A stretch of DNA of 64,000 nucleotides. It comes from Allochromatium palmeri (GTDB taxonomy: Bacteria; Pseudomonadota; Gammaproteobacteria; Chromatiales; Chromatiaceae). Where the stretch lies: the NCBI RefSeq assembly GCF_009720725.1, contig NZ_WNKT01000019.1, positions 1 through 64,000 on the forward strand, read 5' to 3'. Each line of letters opens with the position of its first letter. Position 1 is the first letter of the stretch. A program made the translations under genes and the position numbers. Below, in pieces: positions 58,301-64,000 of this stretch. The notes under the pieces are model-generated. The model had not been told where the DNA came from and ran no database searches. It was given only the letters and a program-made list of their open reading frames with translations.

Positions 58301-58933
58301 GTGGACTTTCAGATCCTGCCCGTCACCGACTTCCAGCAGAATTGCACTCTGCTCTGGTGCGAACGCACGCGCGGCGCGGCGATCGTCGATCCGGGCGGCG
58401 AACCCGATCGCATCGCGGCTCTGCTCAGCCAGCTTGCGCTGCAACCCGAGCGCATCCTGCTGACCCATGGTCATCTGGATCATGTTGGCGCCAGCGTCGA
58501 GCTGGCCCGGCGGTATTCCATTCCCATCGAGGGACCGCATCCGGACGACGCCTTTTTGTTCCAGTCGCTGCCTGAGCAATGCCGGATGTTTGGCTTTCCA
58601 CCGATCGAGACGTTTGAGCCGGATCGCTGGCTCCAGCCCGGCGAGTCGGTTGCGGTCGGCGACGAAACCCTGGCCGTCATCCATTGTCCCGGGCACACGC
58701 CCGGACATATCGTCTTTTACCACGCCGGGTCGCAACTGGCGCAGGTCGGTGATGTGCTGTTTCGCGGCTCGATCGGACGCACAGACTTCCCGCGCGGCAA
58801 CCACCGCCAGCTCATCGATTCGATCCGCCACCGACTCTTTCCGCTCGGTGATGAGGTGCGTTTTATCCCTGGTCATGGGCCGATGTCGACCTTTGGCAAG
58901 GAGCGGCGCAGCAACCCCTTCGTCGGCGGCTGA
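58301..58933 (+). CDS. Metallo-beta-lactamase fold hydrolase (glyoxalase II-like, YcbL type)
   Basis: A 210-residue protein. Metal ligands are in ILLTHGHLDHVGA (HxHxDH), VIHCPGHTPGHIVFY, LAQVGDVLFRGSIGRTDFPRG and RFIPGHGPMSTFGKERRSNPFV. The closing NPFV is typical of the YcbL branch of glyoxalase II-like thioesterases. The GTG at 58301 is preferred; a TTG at 58271 is possible. Confidence 0.92.
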   Translation: MDFQILPVTDFQQNCTLLWCERTRGAAIVDPGGEPDRIAALLSQLALQPERILLTHGHLDHVGASVELARRYSIPIEGPHPDDAFLFQSLPEQCRMFGFPPIETFEPDRWLQPGESVAVGDETLAVIHCPGHTPGHIVFYHAGSQLAQVGDVLFRGSIGRTDFPRGNHRQLIDSIRHRLFPLGDEVRFIPGHGPMSTFGKERRSNPFVGG

Positions 58934-59029
58934 CGCTGATCCGGGTCGATTGGGACATGGCTCACATGCGCAACACGACGCCCAGCCCATCGGACCTGGC
59001 TTGGGCACGAATTCTCGGAGCAGAATCAC

Positions 59030-61663
59030 ATGCTATTCCAGCGATGGCTCAAGCGGCGCACAGCGCGCGCTGACGAAACCCGGGACACGTCCAAGGCCAA
59101 GGCTCAGATCGCTCCAGCCGCTACGGCCCCACCGATCCGCCTCCCCGAGACCCTGCCCGAGAAGGCACGCCTGCATCCAGATCCAGCCCAGCGGCTGGCG
59201 GCCATCGAACAACTCGACGACCCGTCCGTGCTCGTCGAGTGCGCTATCCACGACGCTTTGGCCGCCAATCGCGCGCGCGCACTCGAACGCCTCGACGACG
59301 ACAAGGCCGCGCTCGAAGAGATCGCGCGACGCATCGGCAAGAAAGACAAGCGCGTCTATCGGCTGGCGCGCGAGAAGCTGCGTCTGATCGCCGAGCGCGA
59401 GGAGCGCCCGCGTATCGTGCGCGAGCGCAGCGAGGAACTCTGCGCCCAGGTCGAGCGTCTCGGCCGTCTGGCCAACTGGCACCAGGACCGCGCCCTGCTC
59501 GATCATCTCGAACGCCAATGGAGCGAGATCCAGGACGAGGCCGAGCCTGAATGGCAAACACGATTCGAGTGCGAACGCACGCGCTTTCTCGACGCTTACG
59601 CCGCTCACCTCGACGCGCAGAGCAAAGCACGCGCGGAGGCCGCCCCCCAGACCATCGAGTCCCCGTCCAGCGCGCCACAGCCGACTGAATCGGCGCCGCT
59701 CCAGAGCGAGCCCGAGCCTGAGGGCCCAGCACACGAGACCAGCGCCAGCCAGCTCAGTCCGGAAGAACCCGCCGCCGTCGCACCGCCCGCACCTCAGCCC
59801 GATCCGCAGGTATTACTCGAACGTCTGGAGAAGACGAGTGCTCAGATCACTCAGCTGCTCAGTGCGTCCAAGCCGCTCGATCACAAGCAGGCGCGCCGCC
59901 TGCTCGATCAGAGCCGCGATCTGGCCGCCCGGCACCCCGACGCCGAACAGGTGCACGCCATCCAGCCGTTGGTCGAGCGACTGGAGTCACGTCTGCGCAC
60001 CCAGCGCAAGCATGCCGAGCAGCGTTTGCAGCAGCTCCCCGAACGTCTCGCCGAACTGGAAGCCCATCTGGCCGAGGGCGAACTCAAACAGGCCGACCCG
60101 CTCCATCAGAGCCTGTCATCGGCGCTCGAACTCATTCGCGCGAGCGGCGTCGGTGCCAGTCAGGAGTCCGAATTCAGGCGTCGCTTCCGCGCCCTGGAGC
60201 CGCGTCTGCGCGAGCTGCAACACTGGCGCCGCTGGGGTGCCGACCAGCACCGCGAGCTACTCTGCACCGAGATGGAGTCGCTGATCGAAGCGGACATGCC
60301 GCTTGCAGCGCTCGCCGAGCGTCTGCATACGTTGCAGATTGACTGGAAGGGACTCGACAAGACCGGCTCACCGAGCAATCAAGCGCTCTGGGACCGCTTT
60401 CACGCGACCTCCGAGCGCGTCTACGCGCGTTGTCGACCCTTCATGGAAGCCCAGGCCACTGAGCGCGAGTCAAATCGTCTGGCGCGCGAACGCCTCTGCG
60501 AACAGCTCGAAACCTTTGTCTCACAGGTGGACTGGGAGCGCGTGGACTGGAAGAAGACCCTCCATGCCGAGCGCGAGATGCGCCAGGCGTGGACCGCCAT
60601 CGGCCCGACCGAAGGACGGGTGCGCAAGGCACTCGAACGCCGTTTCCACCAGTCGCTCCGTATCCTGGATCGCCAGCTGGACACCGAGCGCCAGCACAAT
60701 CAGGCCCTGAAACGCGATCTCATCGCGCGCGTTCAGGCACTGGTCGAGTATCCGGATCTGGAATCGGCCATCGAACAGACCAAGGCGCTGCAACGCGAAT
60801 GGCACACCACGGTGCCCGCGCGCCAAAAGGACGAGAACCGACTCTGGCGCGAGTTCCGCGCGGCCTGTGATGTGATCTTCGAGCGTCGCGCCGCGCGCCA
60901 GCAGGTCCACGCCCAGGAGCTGGCCGAACATCTGGCCGCGCGCGAGGCGCTCTGTGAGGAGGCCGAGCGTCTCATCGCGGCGGGCGCTGAGCATGACCCC
61001 AAGTCATTGGCCAAGATGCAGCGCGAGCTGATCGCGCGTTGGCGCGAGGTCGACGCGCGGCCGGTTCCACGTCAGGCGACGGCGCAGATCACGCGCCGCT
61101 GGCAGACCTGCCGCGAGGCCCTGGAGCGCCAGCGCCAAGCGGCCGAGCAGCGTCAACGGCTGGCGGTGCTGGAACGTCTGGAGCGTCAGGCCGCCCTGTG
61201 CGAGCGCCTTGAGCTGGCGCTGATCGAAGGTCCGCGCGATGGACTCGACCTGGAGGCCGTGCGTCGGGAGTGGGCGGATCTGCCTGCGCCGGAGGATCAG
61301 CACCTTCAGCGCGCGATCACGGCGCGCTTCGAGCGCGCGCTGAGAGCCGCCGAGGACGGGGGTGAGCTGGACGCCCTGCGCCAGTCATTCGCCGCCAATG
61401 GCGAGCCACGCGCCGAGCTCTGTTTGCGGCTTGAGATCGCTGCCGGCGTCGAGACGCCAGCCAAGTTCGCCCAGCAGCGTCTGGAGCTTCAGGTCGCGCG
61501 CCTGGCTGAGCGCCTGGCCGAGGGCGAGGAGGATTCGCTCCAGAGCGGTCTGCAACTGCTCATGGACTGGTTTCTGCTCGGCCCAGCACCACGCGACACG
61601 GCGCTCGAACAGCGTGTCGAGCAGGCCAGGGCCGCGCTGGCGCCCGATCCAGACGCGGCCTAG
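59030..61663 (+). CDS. DUF349 repeat protein
   Basis: An 877-residue, highly charged, predicted helical protein with repeats of the DUF349 type, in which an aromatic-Trp-centred segment recurs: LERQWSEIQDEAEPEWQTRF, LQIDWKGLDKTGSPSNQALWDRF, MRQAWTAIGPTEGRVRKALERRFHQ, LQREWHTTVPARQKDENRLWREFRAACD, and IARWREVDARPVPRQATAQI. A Pro/Glu/Ser-rich linker lies near 210-260. No signal or membrane segment. Some DUF349 proteins have been tied to cell-envelope stress or division; role not assigned here. Confidence 0.88.
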   Translation: MLFQRWLKRRTARADETRDTSKAKAQIAPAATAPPIRLPETLPEKARLHPDPAQRLAAIEQLDDPSVLVECAIHDALAANRARALERLDDDKAALEEIARRIGKKDKRVYRLAREKLRLIAEREERPRIVRERSEELCAQVERLGRLANWHQDRALLDHLERQWSEIQDEAEPEWQTRFECERTRFLDAYAAHLDAQSKARAEAAPQTIESPSSAPQPTESAPLQSEPEPEGPAHETSASQLSPEEPAAVAPPAPQPDPQVLLERLEKTSAQITQLLSASKPLDHKQARRLLDQSRDLAARHPDAEQVHAIQPLVERLESRLRTQRKHAEQRLQQLPERLAELEAHLAEGELKQADPLHQSLSSALELIRASGVGASQESEFRRRFRALEPRLRELQHWRRWGADQHRELLCTEMESLIEADMPLAALAERLHTLQIDWKGLDKTGSPSNQALWDRFHATSERVYARCRPFMEAQATERESNRLARERLCEQLETFVSQVDWERVDWKKTLHAEREMRQAWTAIGPTEGRVRKALERRFHQSLRILDRQLDTERQHNQALKRDLIARVQALVEYPDLESAIEQTKALQREWHTTVPARQKDENRLWREFRAACDVIFERRAARQQVHAQELAEHLAAREALCEEAERLIAAGAEHDPKSLAKMQRELIARWREVDARPVPRQATAQITRRWQTCREALERQRQAAEQRQRLAVLERLERQAALCERLELALIEGPRDGLDLEAVRREWADLPAPEDQHLQRAITARFERALRAAEDGGELDALRQSFAANGEPRAELCLRLEIAAGVETPAKFAQQRLELQVARLAERLAEGEEDSLQSGLQLLMDWFLLGPAPRDTALEQRVEQARAALAPDPDAA

Positions 61664-61675
61664 CCAACCCGCGCG

Positions 61676-62917
61676 CTAGGCGCCGGTGCCACGTCCGTAG
61701 CGCGTCTCGATGTATTCATCGACCATGCGCTTGAACTGCTCGGCGATGCCCTCGCCCTTGAGCGTGGCGACCTTCTCGCCGTCGACATAGACCGGCGCGG
61801 CGGGCCGCTCGCCGCTGCCGGGCAGGCTGATGCCGATGTTGGCGTGCTTGCTCTCGCCCGGGCCGTTGACCACACAGCCCATCACGGCCACCTGCATGGT
61901 CTCGATCCCCGGATACTGGCCGCGCCAGACCGGCATCTGCTCGCGCAGATAGGTCTGGATGTCCTTGGCCAGATGCTGGAAGGTGTCGCTGGTGGTGCGT
62001 CCGCAGCCGGGACAGGCGGTGACCATGGGCGCAAACGACCGAAACCCCATCGATTGCAGGATCTCCTGCGCCACCACCACCTCGCGCGTGCGTGACTCGC
62101 CCGGCTCGGGCGTGAGCGAGACGCGGATGGTGTCGCCGATGCCCTCCTGCAGCAGCACCGAGAGCGCCGCCGTTGAGGCGACGATGCCCTTGGACCCCAT
62201 GCCGGCCTCGGTCAGACCCAGGTGCAGCGCATAGTTGCCGCGCGCGGCCAGCATCCGGTAGACCTGGATCAGATCCTGCACCCCGCTCATCTTGCACGAC
62301 AGAATAATGTGATCTCTGGACAGACCCAGTTGCTCGGCGCGCTCGGCGCTGGAGATCGCCGACTCGACCATGGCCTCGTACATGATCTGCTCGCTGTCCT
62401 TGGGCTGGGACGAACGGGCGTTCTCGTCCATCATCCGCGCCACGACCTCCTGATCCAGACTGCCCCAGTTGACGCCGATACGCACCGGACGGTCATAGCG
62501 GCAGGCCAGCTCGATCATGGTCGCGAACTGGCTGTCCTTCTTCTCGCCCTTGCCGACGTTGCCCGGATTGATGCGGTACTTGGCCAGCGCCAGGGCGCAT
62601 TCGGGATAGTCGGTCAGCAGGCGATGGCCGTTGAAGTGGAAGTCGCCGACCAGCGGGACATGGCAGCCCTGAGCATCGAGTGCTTCGCGGATGGCTGGCA
62701 CCGCTTTGGCCGCGGACTCATGATTGACGGTCAGACGGACCATTTCGGAGCCGGCGCGCGCCAGTTCAGCGACTTGATGCACGGTCGCGGCAATATCCGC
62801 CGTATCGGTGTTGGTCATGGATTGGACGACGATCGGCGCTCCGCCGCCAATGGTCACGGACCCGACGGTCACAGGCAGGGTCTGGCGTCGTTGAAGCGTA
62901 TTGGGCGTGTGGCTCAT
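61676..62917 (-). CDS. ispG: 4-hydroxy-3-methylbut-2-enyl diphosphate synthase (flavodoxin)
   Basis: A 413-residue iron-sulfur enzyme of the MEP isoprenoid pathway. The TIM-barrel part starts [33 protein letters not shown], with [51 protein letters not shown] and HLGLTEAG. The 4Fe-4S ligands lie in [19 protein letters not shown] and [25 protein letters not shown]. Reverse-strand open frames here are not genes. Confidence 0.97.
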   Translation of the reverse strand: MSHTPNTLQRRQTLPVTVGSVTIGGGAPIVVQSMTNTDTADIAATVHQVAELARAGSEMVRLTVNHESAAKAVPAIREALDAQGCHVPLVGDFHFNGHRLLTDYPECALALAKYRINPGNVGKGEKKDSQFATMIELACRYDRPVRIGVNWGSLDQEVVARMMDENARSSQPKDSEQIMYEAMVESAISSAERAEQLGLSRDHIILSCKMSGVQDLIQVYRMLAARGNYALHLGLTEAGMGSKGIVASTAALSVLLQEGIGDTIRVSLTPEPGESRTREVVVAQEILQSMGFRSFAPMVTACPGCGRTTSDTFQHLAKDIQTYLREQMPVWRGQYPGIETMQVAVMGCVVNGPGESKHANIGISLPGSGERPAAPVYVDGEKVATLKGEGIAEQFKRMVDEYIETRYGRGTGA

Positions 62918-63020
62918 GAGTTAGATTCGTTCCGCGTGGGCAATGTGGAGTGGTGGATCGGTTGTCGGCGGCTGAAACCGTCCAGGATGGCGGACGGCGT
63001 CGAGTGGGGCGCGGCGCGAT

Positions 63021-63875
63021 TCAGGGCAACGGCGAGCGCAGTCCAGCCAGGATTTCCAGATAGTCCGGCTCCTCGGGCGTGATGAAACCGTGCCGGACCA
63101 GAAAATCGATGATGGTCAGATTGCAGTTGAGCTTGAACGCCTCCGTATCACGCACCAGTGCGGCGACCTCAGCGATCGGCAACCGCTGGAAGGATTCGAC
63201 CTCGCCATCGGTGCAGACCGGCACGAAGTCCTCGGGCAGTTCCAGATCATAGCAATACATGACGTCCGGCTTGAGACCGCCCGCCGAGTCGCGACAGTAG
63301 GTGATGGCGCCCACCACCACCGCCTGATCGGCCAGCGCACTGGGTATGCCCGCCTCCTCGGCGCATTCCTTGCGCAGATTATCCACCAGACTCAGGCCAT
63401 GCGGGAGTCCGCCCGCGACCAGATTGTCGAGATGGAGCGGATAGTGCCGCCGATCCGCCGCGCGCCGACCGATCCACATCTCGATCCCGCGCGCGGTACG
63501 CACATAGCCGTTGAGGTGCTGGCCGAAGGCGCGCGCGCCAAGAAAGGGCGCGCAGGCGCGGTCGATCAGGCAACAGGCGCGCTCGCGGGTGCTGGCGGTC
63601 AGTGGATAGCGCTCGCCGTGCAGATGGCTGACCACGCCCTCCTCGGCCAGACGCGCAAAGACGTCGTCGAGTACGGCGGTACGCGCCGCACACTCAGCCG
63701 GCGCCTGGACCCAGGTCACGCGCCCGGACTCGACCGCGAACGACTCGGGCCAGCGGCGAAGCTGTTCGCACGCCTCCTGACGCAACCAGCCGATCCGAGT
63801 CCCCTTGAGCATCAAGGGCACGAAATCGCCAGGAGTCCAGGCATTACAGGCGCGAATCTTGTCGATGAAACTCAT
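63021..63875 (-). CDS. DUF4743-Nudix hydrolase
   Basis: A 284-residue protein. The N-terminal DUF4743-like domain (about 1-110, FVPLMLKGTRIGWLRQEACEQLRRWP) is followed by a Nudix domain: YPLHLDNLVAGGLPHGLSLVDNLRKECAEEAGIPSALADQA, an ECxEEAGI version of the Nudix box. The domain pair is found in thiamine pyrophosphate phosphatases of the Tnr3/TPK type. The ATG at 63875 (MSFIDKIRACNAWTPGDFVP) is preferred over 63923. It lies 103 bp upstream of ispG. Confidence 0.88.
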   Translation of the reverse strand: MSFIDKIRACNAWTPGDFVPLMLKGTRIGWLRQEACEQLRRWPESFAVESGRVTWVQAPAECAARTAVLDDVFARLAEEGVVSHLHGERYPLTASTRERACCLIDRACAPFLGARAFGQHLNGYVRTARGIEMWIGRRAADRRHYPLHLDNLVAGGLPHGLSLVDNLRKECAEEAGIPSALADQAVVVGAITYCRDSAGGLKPDVMYCYDLELPEDFVPVCTDGEVESFQRLPIAEVAALVRDTEAFKLNCNLTIIDFLVRHGFITPEEPDYLEILAGLRSPLP

Positions 63876-63906
63876 GTTGATCGTCCGCCGGGTGGTTGCA
63901 GGGGCC

Positions 63907-64000
63907 TCAATACAGTTGAGCACCCCGCCCCGTCTCGGCGACTGATGCGCTCCGTCCTTCCGGCGCCTCCTTGAGCGCCTTGACGATCTGCGAGGAGATC
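63907..64000 (-). CDS. C-terminus of a gene running off the window
   Basis: On the minus strand the frame is open from the edge to TGA at 63907-63909 and reads ISSQIVKALKEAPEGRSASVAETGRGAQLY. It ends 31 bp upstream of the Nudix gene, as in an operon. The family cannot be decided from 30 residues. Confidence 0.4.
   Translation of the reverse strand, partial: ISSQIVKALKEAPEGRSASVAETGRGAQLY

Overview
The window reads as chromosomal DNA of a GC-rich gammaproteobacterium, most likely of the order Chromatiales (purple sulfur bacteria, Allochromatium/Thiocystis type). That placement is inferred from gene content, gene order and base composition; no rRNA or photosynthesis gene is present to prove it. 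Most of the 64 kb is ordinary core genome: purA-hisZ-DUF2065, the complete ybgC-tolQRAB-pal-cpoB cluster, ilvBHC (acetolactate synthase and ketol-acid reductoisomerase), ychF, a GDP-mannose pyrophosphorylase, lptE-leuS, the glycine cleavage system under a tandem glycine riboswitch, dgkA, htpX, folD, a DNA photolyase, tatD, skp, a DUF349 protein and ispG. Seven tRNA genes are present: Ala, Glu, a Pro-Arg-His-Lys operon, and initiator Met.

Layout. 1-4.8 kb: the end-truncated gene of a DUF2868 membrane protein with a (Pro-Glu)n tail, then purA, hisZ and a DUF2065 gene. 5-9.6 kb: a catabolic-looking cassette in which an IclR regulator is divergent from a phosphoketolase/transketolase-like TPP enzyme and a four-carbon acid sugar kinase (DUF1537). 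9.7-12.4 kb: an ankyrin lipoprotein, a Phd/VapC-type toxin-antitoxin pair bounded by a perfect 43-bp direct repeat, an unrecognised protein, and a BolA-family protein. 12.4-21.8 kb: the tol-pal operon, which appears to run on into two cyclic-di-GMP genes (HD-GYP, then PAS-GGDEF-EAL). 21.9-25.2 kb: the ilv operon.

25.3-33.3 kb is the accessory region. It holds hipBA between imperfect 37-bp direct repeats, an AT-rich patch with six copies of TTAAGTCA arranged as three palindromes, an ATPase + DUF4276 pair (candidate phage defence), a decayed persulfide-dioxygenase-like gene, transposase and IS-end remnants, a PAS-GAF-HD-GYP protein paired with a receiver-less CheB methylesterase, and a DUF433/DUF5615 toxin-antitoxin pair. 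33.4-64 kb returns to core genes with few oddities: a split HPP/CBS pair, a tpx gene lodged between the two gcvP subunit genes, and a DUF2335 gene next to the tRNA cluster.

The strongest leads are two toxin-antitoxin modules that each sit between direct repeats copied from neighbouring chromosomal sequence, the TTAAGTCA palindrome array upstream of the ATPase/DUF4276 pair, the IclR/TPP-enzyme/DUF1537 cassette, and the HD-GYP + bare CheB pair. All functional statements come from reading the sequence by eye; no database search was run.
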